From the NCBI RefSeq assembly GCF_014649755.1, contig NZ_BMTQ01000001.1, forward strand, positions 651,834 to 715,833: a stretch of 64,000 nucleotides of DNA, given 5' to 3'. The position numbers and the translations under genes are program-made. Of this stretch, positions 46,111 to 55,161 are shown piece after piece. Source of the stretch: Streptomyces litmocidini. Its GTDB lineage: Bacteria > Actinomycetota > Actinomycetes > Streptomycetales > Streptomycetaceae. Numbering within the stretch: the first letter of the stretch is position 1; every line of letters begins with the position of its first letter. The notes beneath the pieces were generated by a model. The model was not told the DNA's origin. It did no database searches and was given only the letters and a program-made list of their open reading frames with translations.

Positions 46111-46956
46111 CTACTCGGGATGATCTGCGCACTGGCCTCGTCCGTCTGCTTCGGCGCGGCATCGGTCCTCCAGGCGATGGGGGCCCGCGCCGCCGAGCCG
46201 GGGACGGGTGGCGGCGTCGATGTCGCGCTGATGTGGCGGGTCCTGCGGCAGTGGCGCTATCTCGCCGGACTGGGGATGGACGGTCTGGGCTTCGTCCTGC
46301 AGATCGTGGCCCTGCGGACGCTGCCCATCTACGTGGTGGGCGCGGCCCTCGCCGCGAGTCTGGCGGTCACGGCGGTCATCGCCTCCCGGGTGCTGAAGGT
46401 GCGGCTGAGCCGGGTGGAGTGGGCGGCCGTGGCCGTGGTCTGCGCGGGGCTCGCGATGCTGGCGCTCGCCTCCGGCGAGGAGGGGCACCGGGACGGCTCG
46501 GAGGCGCTGCGCTGGGCGCTGCTGGGGGTCTCCTTCGGGGTCCTGCTGCTGGGCGTCGGGGCGGGCCGGCTGCCGGAGCGGCCCCGGGCGCTGGTCCTCG
46601 GCCTCGGGGCGGGGTTCGGCTTCGGGGTGGTGGAGGTGGCGGTCCGGCTGATCGACGGCGTCGACTTCACCGATCCCGTCTGGTACGCGCTCCTGGTCGG
46701 CGGCGGGGCGGCGTTCCTCCTGCTGACCTCGGCGCTCCAGCGCGGCTCGGTGACCACGGCGACGGCGGGCGCGGTGCTCGGCGAGACGATCGGGCCCGCG
46801 ATCGTCGGGGTGGTCTGGCTCGGGGACAGCACGCGGGACGGGTTCGGCTGGCTGGCGATCGTCGGCTTCGCCGTGGCGGTGGCGGGCTCCCTGACGCTGG
46901 CCCGTTTCGGCGAGGCCCCCGCCCCGGTCCCGGCCCCGGAGTCCGCCGCGCCGTAA
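46108..46956 (+). CDS. DMT-superfamily (EamA-like) membrane protein
   Basis: A 282-residue protein with about nine to ten helices in two halves: LLGMICALASSVCFGAASVLQAMGARA at the start, FVLQIVALRTLPIYVVGAALAASLAVTAVIASRVLKVRLSRVEWAAVAVVCAGLAMLALA in the first half, and ALVLGLGAGFGFGVVEVAVRLID plus FLLLTSALQRGSVTTATAGAVLGETIGPAIVGVVWLGD in the second. It fits the drug/metabolite transporter pattern. The substrate is unknown. It is divergent from the lipoprotein/ATP-grasp operon. Confidence 0.85.
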   Translation: MLLGMICALASSVCFGAASVLQAMGARAAEPGTGGGVDVALMWRVLRQWRYLAGLGMDGLGFVLQIVALRTLPIYVVGAALAASLAVTAVIASRVLKVRLSRVEWAAVAVVCAGLAMLALASGEEGHRDGSEALRWALLGVSFGVLLLGVGAGRLPERPRALVLGLGAGFGFGVVEVAVRLIDGVDFTDPVWYALLVGGGAAFLLLTSALQRGSVTTATAGAVLGETIGPAIVGVVWLGDSTRDGFGWLAIVGFAVAVAGSLTLARFGEAPAPVPAPESAAP

Positions 46957-46957
46957 C

Positions 46958-47009
46958 CGTCCTTCACGCCGTGGCCGTCCTTCACGCCGTAACTCGTCCT
47001 TCACGCCGT
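46958..47009. repeat. Three copies of a 15-bp repeat between convergent genes
   Basis: CGTCCTTCACGCCGT occurs at 46958-46972, 46976-46990 and 46995-47009 (period 18-19 bp), directly after the DMT gene stop codon and before the MocR stop. Confidence 0.9.
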
Positions 47010-47017
47010 GGCGGCTC

Positions 47018-48460
47018 TTACGGCAGCACCCCGCACAGGGCCCGGAGCGCGCCCTGCCAGCCGCTGTCGGGGGGCGTGGCGTAGCCGACGACGAGGCCGT
47101 CGAGGGTGGGCGGCACCGTGGGGCGGCGGAACCGGTCGACGCCCTGGACGGCGAGGCCGCGCCAGGCGGCGGCCCGCAGGGTGGCCTGCTCGGTGCCGGG
47201 CGGGAGGGCCAGGACGGCGTGGAGACCGGCCGCGATCCCGCTGACCCGGGTCTCCGGCGAGTGCGCGGCGACGGCCGCGACCAGCTGGTCGCGGCGGCGA
47301 CGGTAGCGCAGCCGCATCGCCCGTACGTGCCGGTCGTACGCCCCCGAGCGCAGGAACTCGGCGAAGGCCAGCTGGTCCGGCGCGCTCGACGACCAGTCCA
47401 CGGCTCCCTTCGCCGCCGCCACCTCCCGCGCCAGCTCCTGCGGCAGGACCATCCAGGCGAGGCGGAGCCCGGGCGCCAGGGACTTGCTGGCGGTGCCGAA
47501 GTAGACGACGCGGTCGGGGTCGAGGCCCTGGAGCGCGCCGACCGGCTGCCGGTCGTAGCGGAACTCCCCGTCGTAGTCGTCCTCCAGGACGAAGCCGCCG
47601 GAGGCGCGCGCCCAGTCGACGACGGCCGCCCGCCGGTCCGGGGGCAGGGCGCCGCCCAGCGGGTACTGGTGGGCGGCCGTCATGAGGACGGCGCCGCATC
47701 CGTCGAGGCCGGCCAGTTCCTCGGTCCTCGTGCCGCGCTCGTCGAAGCCCAGGGCGGGGGTGCCGAGTCCGGCCCGGCGCAGGAGGTCGTCGTGGAGCCA
47801 CAGTCCGTACGACTCGACGGCCACGTCCCGTACGCCCCGGGCCCGCAGCACCTCGCCGATCAGCGTCAGGCCGTGCACGAAGCCGGCGCAGATCACGATC
47901 CGCTCGGGCCTGGCGTGCACGCCCCGGGCGCGGGCGAGGTACTCGGCGAGCGCGGCGCGCAGTTCGGGCCGGCCGCGCGGATCGCCGTATCCGAAGGCCT
48001 CGTTGGGGGCGTCGACGAGGGCCCGGCGGTACGCCTTGAGCCAACCGGTGCGCGGGAAGGAGGCGAGGTCGGGGGTGCCGGACTGGAGGTTGTGCACGAG
48101 CGCGGCGGTCCGGCCGGTGCCGGGCGGCGAATGGGTCCTCCCCTGCCCGGGCGGGGCCGAGGGCTTGGAGGAGGGCGGTGCCGGGGGGCGGGGTACGGCG
48201 CGGCGGGCGACGCGGGTCCCGGAGCCCTGCCGGGCGGTGAGCCAGCCCTCGGCGACGAGTTCGGCGTAGGCGTCGGCGACGGTGTTGCGGGCCATGCCGA
48301 GGTCGGCGGCGAGCGAGCGGGAGGACGGCAGCCGGGTGCCGGCCTCCAGGCGACCGCTGCGGACCGCCTCCCGCAGGGCGTCCATCAGGCCCGCGCGGAG
48401 CCGGGTGCCACGGAGGTCCAGGTGGAGGTCGGACCCGAAAGCGGCCCAGTCGTTCGCCAT
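47018..48460 (-). CDS. MocR/PdxR-type GntR regulator with aminotransferase domain
   Basis: A 480-residue PLP-dependent regulator. The N-terminal GntR winged helix (LRAGLMDALREAVRSGRLEAGTRLPSSRSLAADLGMARNTVADAYAELVAEGWLTARQGSGTRV) spans about 20-85. A Pro-rich linker leads to a fold-type I aminotransferase domain (FPRTGWLKAYRRAL; YGDPRGRPELRAALAEYLARARGV; VVESYGLW; LEDDYDGEFRYD; PLP lysine in VYFGTASKSLAPGLRLAW near 312). A TATGGT -10 lies just upstream, divergent from the AhpD-like gene, which it may control. Confidence 0.93.
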   Translation of the reverse strand: MANDWAAFGSDLHLDLRGTRLRAGLMDALREAVRSGRLEAGTRLPSSRSLAADLGMARNTVADAYAELVAEGWLTARQGSGTRVARRAVPRPPAPPSSKPSAPPGQGRTHSPPGTGRTAALVHNLQSGTPDLASFPRTGWLKAYRRALVDAPNEAFGYGDPRGRPELRAALAEYLARARGVHARPERIVICAGFVHGLTLIGEVLRARGVRDVAVESYGLWLHDDLLRRAGLGTPALGFDERGTRTEELAGLDGCGAVLMTAAHQYPLGGALPPDRRAAVVDWARASGGFVLEDDYDGEFRYDRQPVGALQGLDPDRVVYFGTASKSLAPGLRLAWMVLPQELAREVAAAKGAVDWSSSAPDQLAFAEFLRSGAYDRHVRAMRLRYRRRRDQLVAAVAAHSPETRVSGIAAGLHAVLALPPGTEQATLRAAAWRGLAVQGVDRFRRPTVPPTLDGLVVGYATPPDSGWQGALRALCGVLP

Positions 48461-48468
48461 GGAAATGG

Positions 48469-48500
48469 ACCATACAGCTGAGCCAACGGCTTCGTACGGT
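48469..48500. promoter_or_regulatory. Back-to-back -10 elements of the MocR and AhpD-like genes
   Basis: Minus strand TATGGT (48469-48474) is 8 bp before the MocR ATG (48460). Plus strand TACGGT (48495-48500) is 7 bp before the AhpD-like ATG (48508). Both transcripts would be leaderless, and the two promoters overlap within 47 bp. Confidence 0.5.
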
Positions 48501-48507
48501 GGTCGGC

Positions 48508-49014
48508 ATGACGACGACGGAATCGATCGAGCAGACCGCGTACGCCCACGAGCACGCGCCCCGCCTCCCCCTCGCCGAGCACCTCCCCGAGTTCTACCGG
48601 GCGATGATCCGCCTCGAGACGGCGGCCGCGAAGGACATCGACCCGACCCTGTACCACCTGATCAAGCTCCGCGCCTCGCAGGTCAACCGCTGCGCGTTCT
48701 GCATCGACATGCACAGCAAGGACGCGCTGGCCGAGGGCGAGAGCGTCGAGCGGATCGTGCAGCTCGCCGCCTGGGAGGAGTCCCGGCACTTCTACACCGA
48801 GCGTGAACTCGCCGCGTTCGCCCTGACCGAGGCCGTCACCGTCCTCACCGACGGCTTCGTGCCCGACGAGGTGTACGCGCGGGCCGCCGAGCACTTCGAC
48901 GCGACCGAACTCGCCCGGGTCATCGCCGCGATCGTCACGATCAACGCCTGGAACCGGATCGGCGTCACCACGCGCATGACGCCGGGCCACTACACCCCGA
49001 AGTCCGCGTCGTGA
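48508..49014 (+). CDS. AhpD-like carboxymuconolactone decarboxylase-family protein
   Basis: A 168-residue protein with the alkylhydroperoxidase D core: LYHLIKLRASQVNRCAFCIDMHSKDALAEGESVERI, including CxxC and the following His (CAFCIDMH, about residue 70). Members reduce peroxides or act on small carbonyl compounds. Its stop overlaps the next gene's GTG (GTGA), so it forms an operon with the PEP-mutase-like enzyme under the divergent MocR regulator. Confidence 0.9.
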   Translation: MTTTESIEQTAYAHEHAPRLPLAEHLPEFYRAMIRLETAAAKDIDPTLYHLIKLRASQVNRCAFCIDMHSKDALAEGESVERIVQLAAWEESRHFYTERELAAFALTEAVTVLTDGFVPDEVYARAAEHFDATELARVIAAIVTINAWNRIGVTTRMTPGHYTPKSAS

Positions 49015-49805
49015 GCGCCCCGGTGAACGCCTCGGGGCCCGTCTCGTCGGAGGCCGCTTCGGCGTCCGTCCCGAAGGACGCGGAGGTCCTCCGCGCCCTG
49101 CACCGCGACCGCGCGGCCGACGACCCGCTCGTGCTGCCCGGCCCGTGGGACGCGGCGAGCGCCCGCACCTTCGAGGCCGCCGGCTTCCCCGCCCTCGCCA
49201 CCCCGAGCGCCGCCGTCGCCGCGTCCCTCGGCCACGAGGACGGGGCGACGCCCCCCGACGAGATGTTCGCCGCCGTGGCGCGCATCGTCCGGGCCGTGTC
49301 CGTCCCCGTCACGGCGGACCTGGAGGGCGGCTACGGGCTCTCCGCCGCCGAACTCGTCGAGCGGGTACGGGAGACCGGGGCGGTCGGCGTGAACCTGGAG
49401 GACAGCGACGCCGGCGTCCTCAAGGATCCCGGGGCGCACGCGGAGTGGCTGGCGGAGGTGCGGGCGGCGGCCGGGCCCGGACTCTTCGTGAACGCGCGCG
49501 TCGACGCGTACCTCCGCGAGGGCGTCGCCGACCCGGCCGGGGAGGCGCTCGCCCGCGCCCGCCTCTACGCGGCGGCGGGCGCGGACTGCGTGTACCCGAT
49601 CAAGGCCCCGCCCGCCGACCTGCCGGGCCTGCGGGCGGCCCTCGGCGACCTGCCGGTGAACGCCCTGTCCCTGCCGGACGGCCCGTCCTTCGCCGAGCTC
49701 GGCCGCCTGGGCGCGACCCGCGTCACCTTCGGCCCCGGCCTGCTCCTCCGGTCCCTGCACGGGCTCGCGGAGCTGGCGGCCGGGCTGCGGGCCCGGGCTC
49801 AGTAG
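49011..49805 (+). CDS. Isocitrate lyase/PEP mutase-superfamily protein
   Basis: A 264-residue TIM-barrel enzyme: DPLVLPGPWDAASARTFEAAGFPALATPSAAVAASLG near residue 38, PVTADLEGGYG (metal-binding acidic cluster) near 98, GAVGVNLEDSDAG near 121, and FVNARVDAYL near 158. It lacks the KKCGH loop of isocitrate lyase, so it belongs with the broad oxaloacetate/2-methylisocitrate/PEP mutase group; the substrate is unknown. It overlaps the AhpD-like gene by 4 bp, and its end overlaps the convergent gene's end by 7 bp. Confidence 0.88.
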   Translation: MSAPVNASGPVSSEAASASVPKDAEVLRALHRDRAADDPLVLPGPWDAASARTFEAAGFPALATPSAAVAASLGHEDGATPPDEMFAAVARIVRAVSVPVTADLEGGYGLSAAELVERVRETGAVGVNLEDSDAGVLKDPGAHAEWLAEVRAAAGPGLFVNARVDAYLREGVADPAGEALARARLYAAAGADCVYPIKAPPADLPGLRAALGDLPVNALSLPDGPSFAELGRLGATRVTFGPGLLLRSLHGLAELAAGLRARAQ

Positions 49806-50956
49806 GCACCGGGACGGAAGAAGTCCAGGGCCACGCGGAGCCGTTCGCGCTGCTTCGGCCAGTCGGCGTCCGGGCCGGCGGCCAGGATCGCGTACTGGTT
49901 GCCGTCCTCGGCGGTGAAGGCGCGGTCGACGACCTTGCGTCGGCCGCCCTCGCGGTCGTACGCGTACACGAGTTCGGCGGAGTCGGCGGGCACGCCGGGC
50001 TCGCCCGTGACCCGGCGGAGGCCGATCTCGGCGTAGCCGGGCTTGTTGGTCCGGCCGTCCTCGGAGGCGCCGCGCAGCGCCTCGTACGGCGTGATGCCGG
50101 CCTCCTGGATGACGAAGACCTGGATCAGGCTCCGTCCGTCCGGCGCGTTGTAGAACACGCCCTGCTCGGACTCGGTGCGGTTCCAGCCCTCGGGGACGGC
50201 GATCGTGAAGCCCTTGAGGTCCTCCTGGGCGCGGTAGCCGGGCGGGGGCACCTCGTCCAGGGGCGTGGACGTGCCGGACGGGGACTCCGAGGGGGTCTCC
50301 GTGGGGGCCCCGGACGTCGGCCCGCCCGTCTCCGGGGCGGCCGAGACGGAGGCCGGGGGGCCCGCCGCCGGGCCCGCGCCGTTCTCGCTCCGGCCCCAGA
50401 CGAGCCAGGCTCCCACGGAACCCGCCGCGAGGACGGCCAGCGCCGCCCCGGCCGCCAGGACGGCCCGCGAACGGGCCCGGGGGGCCGGGACGGGCGGCGC
50501 GGGGTACTGCCGGCCACCGGCGCCACCCGTGTCGGGGGCGTGTCCAGGGGGTCCCGGGAGGTGACCCGGGCCGTACTCCGGCGCGTACTCCGGAGGCGGC
50601 GGCGGAGGAGGGGCGACGGGCCAGGCGGTTCCGGGGCCCCCGGCGGTCTGCGGGGCCGGAGGCCAGACGGGGGCGCCGGGCCCGACAGCGCCCCCCGGGG
50701 CCACGGGCCCGGCGGCACCTCCCGGGGCCACGGGCCCGGCGACGCCCTCCGGGACCACGGGCCCGGCAGCGGACCCGGGGCCCTCCGCCCCGGCGCCCTC
50801 CGGGACCACGGGCCCGGCGCCCTCCGGCACCACCGGCCCGGGTGCCCCTCCGTCCCACGCCGGCGCGGGCGGGCTCTCCGTTCCCCCGCTCTCCCAGCTC
50901 TGCGTCTCGTCGTTCCAGCGGGCCCCGCCCGTCGGAACGCCCCCCTGACCGCTCAT
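49799..50956 (-). CDS. Pro/Gly-repeat single-span membrane protein, third gene of the motif-sharing operon
   Basis: A 385-residue protein. Residues 1-160 are low-complexity, with repeats of GPVVPEG and GPVAPGG and a long Pro run. One membrane helix (AVLAAGAALAVLAAGSVGAWLVW, about 168-190) separates this cytosolic part from an outside linker and a folded C-terminal domain (FTIAVPEGWNRTESEQGVFY ... DWPKQRERLRVALDFFRPG) of a kind seen in extracellular parts of actinobacterial kinases and lipoproteins. The ATG lies one base after the stop of the preceding gene. Function unknown. Confidence 0.8.
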   Translation of the reverse strand: MSGQGGVPTGGARWNDETQSWESGGTESPPAPAWDGGAPGPVVPEGAGPVVPEGAGAEGPGSAAGPVVPEGVAGPVAPGGAAGPVAPGGAVGPGAPVWPPAPQTAGGPGTAWPVAPPPPPPPEYAPEYGPGHLPGPPGHAPDTGGAGGRQYPAPPVPAPRARSRAVLAAGAALAVLAAGSVGAWLVWGRSENGAGPAAGPPASVSAAPETGGPTSGAPTETPSESPSGTSTPLDEVPPPGYRAQEDLKGFTIAVPEGWNRTESEQGVFYNAPDGRSLIQVFVIQEAGITPYEALRGASEDGRTNKPGYAEIGLRRVTGEPGVPADSAELVYAYDREGGRRKVVDRAFTAEDGNQYAILAAGPDADWPKQRERLRVALDFFRPGAY

Positions 50957-50957
50957 C

Positions 50958-51338
50958 TCATCCTCCGAGCAGGGCGCCGACGGCCTGCCCCACGGCCACG
51001 CCCGAGGCGAGGATCCCGGCCACCGCGCCCGCGTCCGTGAGGGCGCGGCGCAGGGCGGCGAGCCGCCCGGTGCCCGCGCGTCCGGTGCCCTCGATCTCGT
51101 CCTCGGCGTCGGAGAGTTCGGCGTCGAGCGCGGCCGTCTGCTCGGTGGGGACGACGCCCTCCAGGTCGGCGCGGAGCCGGCGGATGGCCTGGAGGAGCTC
51201 CTCCTGCCGGGCGTCGCGGGCGGGTTGCGCGCCGTTCACCGTGCTGGTGACGGTGTTGTGGTCGCCGATGGTGACGTTGCCGCCGGTGTTGGTGACGTGA
51301 ATGCCGCCACGGTCGCGGGAGTTCCCTGTCTCAGCCAC
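50958..51338 (-). CDS. Small protein with N-terminal GNVTIGDHNTVTS motif, second gene of the operon
   Basis: A 126-residue protein. Residues 8-34 hold GNVTIGDHNTVTS (20-32), nearly identical to a motif at the C-terminus of the upstream gene product. A helical, probably coiled-coil stretch follows (ARQEELLQAIRRLRADLEGVVPTEQTAALDAELSDAEDEIEG, about 43-84). The Gly/Ala-rich C-terminus ([24 protein letters not shown]) could insert in or lie on a membrane. The pattern resembles small effectors that carry an amyloid signalling motif. GTG start; 8-bp overlap with the upstream gene. Confidence 0.75.
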   Translation of the reverse strand: MAETGNSRDRGGIHVTNTGGNVTIGDHNTVTSTVNGAQPARDARQEELLQAIRRLRADLEGVVPTEQTAALDAELSDAEDEIEGTGRAGTGRLAALRRALTDAGAVAGILASGVAVGQAVGALLGG

Positions 51339-51420
51339 GGTCGCCTCCGGTCGTGGAAGGGGTGAAGGTCTTGCTGGTGACGGTGTTGTGGTGGCCGACG
51401 GTGACGTTCCCCTTGGTGTT
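51242..51420. repeat. Direct DNA repeat encoding the shared motif
   Basis: A 49-bp segment at 51242-51290 (second gene) recurs at 51372-51420 (first gene) with only a few mismatches. Both begin with the same 21 bases on the plus strand and encode GNVT[VI]G[HD]HNTVTS. Confidence 0.85.
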
Positions 51421-53073
51421 CTCGATGAACGTGCCGCCCTCGGCCACGTGGACGATCTTCTGCTCGAACTCGGCGGTCTCGTAGCCGGCTTCGCGGAGCG
51501 CGAGCGTCACGCCGTTCGCGACGCGGTCCTGCACGCTCTTCAGGTAGCGGCTGACGTCCATCTCCTGGAAGAGGGAGGCCTCGTCGTCGGAGCCGAGCTC
51601 GCGGACCGAGATCCACGGCCCCTCGGGCAGCGCGTTGGTGTGACCGGCGGTGAGCACCCGCCACAGCTGGACGAGCGCGCGCCCGATCGTGACCACGGCC
51701 TGCCCGGCCGAACGCGGGGTCTGCCCGAGTGCCCAGACGGCCTTGCCGAAGTGGTGGTTGTGGCGGTAGCGGTGGGCGATCCGGTCGGCGTACCGGTAGA
51801 GCGGCCTCACCGGCCGCAGGACGTGCGGGGCGACCTCCAGCATCAGCATGCCGCCCTGGGTGTGGACGCGGACGAAGACCGTCGTGACGATCTCCTCGCC
51901 CCAGCCGCCGACCCGGATGCGGAGGAAGTGGCGGCGGGTCTCGCCGCCCTCCTCGATGGCGCGCGAGCGGTGCGCCTCGAAGCCCTCGGGGGTGTACGGG
52001 GCGGCCGTGCGGGCCGGCAGTCCGTCGACGGGAAGGAAGACGACCTCGTCGATCTCCAGCTCGCGCAGCCGGTCCCGTACGGCCGCCCGGAGCTGCGGCG
52101 AGCCGTGGGGGGAGGGCACGCGGAGTCCCTCCAGGAGGGGGACGACGCGCCGCAGGACGGCGCTGTTGTCGAGCGGTTCGGGCGCCTTGCCGTCGAGGTC
52201 CTTGCGGGGGCGCAGCTCGACGGAGAGCGACCAGGGCTCGTACGGGGAGCCGGCGCCGCAGAAGGGGACGTCGGCGTCGTACATGATCAGCCGGGCGTGC
52301 TGTTCGACCCGGATCCGGTCGCGCAGCCGGCGGAAGCGGGCGCCCTCGGCGAGCTCGGCCGGGTCGGAGTGCTGGTCCGCGAAGCGCTCGCGGGACAGCT
52401 CCTGGGTGAGCGCGCGGGCGAACTGGCCGCGCTGGGTGGCCACCGCCCAGGCCACGAGGAACGGCACGGCGATGGTGATCCACACCTCCAGCGGGCCGAT
52501 GCCCCACATCTGCTGGGCGGCGAGGCCGAGGGCGACGTCGAGGAAGCCGGTGGCCTCGTGGACCTCGTCGAGGAGGTCGCCGAGGAAGCCGCCGCCGGAC
52601 TCGTCGCCGAACGCGAGGAAGAGGAGGAGCAGCGCGGACTGGAGGAACACGAGCCGGCCGTACCAGCGCAGCAGGAACGCGAGGACGATCCGGTAGACGG
52701 GGGCGGCGGACCGGCCGCGCACCCAGCGGGCGACGCCGAGCACCAGGAAGGGGGTGATGAGGAGTGCGATCAGGCCCTTGGTGAGGGGCATCGCGACGAT
52801 CCAGAGGGCGAGGACGCCGGCGGCCCAGGCGAGTTCGACGCGGCGGGCGCGCAGCGCGTGGGCGAGGACGCGGCTCGCGTCGTAGCCGAGGGAGGGGGCG
52901 GCGAAGCGCTCCTCGTGGACGTACAGCTGGTCGATGACCGCGTCACGGAAACCGTCGTCGAGGTAGGTACCGGCGCAGAGCAGCCGGGTCGCCTCGCTGG
53001 CGGCCGGTAAGCGGCGCGGGTCGACGGCGGGCGACGGGCCGCCGGACTGGTGGGGCACGGACGACTGCGGCAA
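51331..53073 (-). CDS. Multi-span membrane protein with C-terminal GNVTVGHHNTVTS motif, first gene of the operon
   Basis: A 580-residue protein. N-terminal helical stretch ATRLLCAGTYLDDGFRDAVIDQLYVHEERF (about 28-57), then several membrane segments (LAWAAGVLALWIVAMPLTKGLIALLITPFLVLGVARW; IVLAFLLRWYGRLVFLQSALLLLFLAFG; VWITIAVPFLVAWAVAT) within about 78-220. A large soluble part follows (230-540). At the extreme C-terminus is GNVTVGHHNTVTS (555-567). I know no family with a proven role; similar proteins are common in Streptomyces. The TTG start at 53073 has GGGGGAG very close; a GTG five codons on is also possible. Confidence 0.75.
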   Translation of the reverse strand: MPQSSVPHQSGGPSPAVDPRRLPAASEATRLLCAGTYLDDGFRDAVIDQLYVHEERFAAPSLGYDASRVLAHALRARRVELAWAAGVLALWIVAMPLTKGLIALLITPFLVLGVARWVRGRSAAPVYRIVLAFLLRWYGRLVFLQSALLLLFLAFGDESGGGFLGDLLDEVHEATGFLDVALGLAAQQMWGIGPLEVWITIAVPFLVAWAVATQRGQFARALTQELSRERFADQHSDPAELAEGARFRRLRDRIRVEQHARLIMYDADVPFCGAGSPYEPWSLSVELRPRKDLDGKAPEPLDNSAVLRRVVPLLEGLRVPSPHGSPQLRAAVRDRLRELEIDEVVFLPVDGLPARTAAPYTPEGFEAHRSRAIEEGGETRRHFLRIRVGGWGEEIVTTVFVRVHTQGGMLMLEVAPHVLRPVRPLYRYADRIAHRYRHNHHFGKAVWALGQTPRSAGQAVVTIGRALVQLWRVLTAGHTNALPEGPWISVRELGSDDEASLFQEMDVSRYLKSVQDRVANGVTLALREAGYETAEFEQKIVHVAEGGTFIENTKGNVTVGHHNTVTSKTFTPSTTGGDRG

Positions 53074-53175
53074 AACTCCCCCGATGGTGTGGAACCGTCC
53101 ATGTTTCCGGCCCGGTTGACCGGGAACCGAGGGGACAGCATAGGGGAGGCGGGAGTTCCGTGTCGGCCGGAAAAA

Positions 53176-53221
53176 CGGCGCCCCCGGGCCGTACGGTCGG
53201 TCGTACGGCCCGGGGGCGCCG
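53176..53221 (-). terminator. Rho-independent terminator of mdh
   Basis: Perfect 20-bp stem (53176-53195 with 53202-53221), 6-nt loop, followed on the minus strand by TTTTT (53171-53175). About 48 bp after the mdh stop codon. Confidence 0.93.
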
Positions 53222-53268
53222 GGAGTGTGGAGCCGTGGCCGGCCCCGGACGGGGCCGGGCCGTCAGCT

Positions 53269-54568
<1,300 letters not shown>

Positions 54569-54608
54569 ACGGCGCCCGCCCTCCCACGGGGGAGAGGGCG
54601 GGCGCCGT
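54569..54608 (-). terminator. Terminator of the folD-DUF3017 operon
   Basis: Perfect 15-bp stem ACGGCGCCCGCCCTC/GAGGGCGGGCGCCGT with a 10-nt loop, 18 bp after the DUF3017 stop codon. Confidence 0.85.
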
Positions 54609-54626
54609 GCCTCGCGTGCCGGGCGG

Positions 54627-55160
54627 CTACGTCACCGTCAGGTGGAGCACGTCCTCCAGGAACGGGATCCGCACCCACGGACCCGGCTGCACCATGAGCG
54701 CGAGCAGCACGATCAGGCCGCCCATCACCCCGTACGTGATCATGTCCGTGAAGCGGGAGCGGACGGCCAGCATGCCGACGGACGGCAGCGTCCGCCGGAT
54801 CGCCGCGCCCGTGAGGAGCGCCGCGCCGACCAGGATCGCGCCGACCCGGAAGGACTGCGGGAACGGGTCCGTCCCCACCACGAGCAGGCCGAGGCCCGCG
54901 AGCACGAGGACGGTGAGCAGCGGCCACTGGCGCGCGGGCGCCGGCGCGTCGCCGGGAGCCGCCCGGCCGCCGCCCTCGGGGCGCGCGGTGTCGGTGGTGA
55001 GTTGCTGTCGCGGACCGCGCTCCGCCCCGTCCTCCGCTGCGCCGCCCGCGGCGGTGGCGTCCGTGCCGCGGACGGTCTCCGTGCCGCCCGCGGCGGTCGC
55101 GCCCTCCACGGCGTCCGCGCCGTCCGGGTTGCCGGGCGTCCCCGGGGTCCCGGAGGTCAC
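54627..55160 (-). CDS. DUF3017 membrane protein
   Basis: A 177-residue protein. The N-terminal 75 residues are Gly/Ala/Thr-rich and disordered. Three membrane segments follow: WPLLTVLVLAGLGLLVVGTD, FRVGAILVGAALLTGAAIR, and MITYGVMGGLIVLLALMVQPGPWVRIPF. The DP-[FH]-P-Q-SFRVG...RSR pattern is typical of DUF3017, which accompanies folD in Streptomyces. Its GTG lies 1 bp after the folD stop codon. Function unknown. Confidence 0.85.
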   Translation of the reverse strand: MTSGTPGTPGNPDGADAVEGATAAGGTETVRGTDATAAGGAAEDGAERGPRQQLTTDTARPEGGGRAAPGDAPAPARQWPLLTVLVLAGLGLLVVGTDPFPQSFRVGAILVGAALLTGAAIRRTLPSVGMLAVRSRFTDMITYGVMGGLIVLLALMVQPGPWVRIPFLEDVLHLTVT

Positions 55161-55161
55161 C

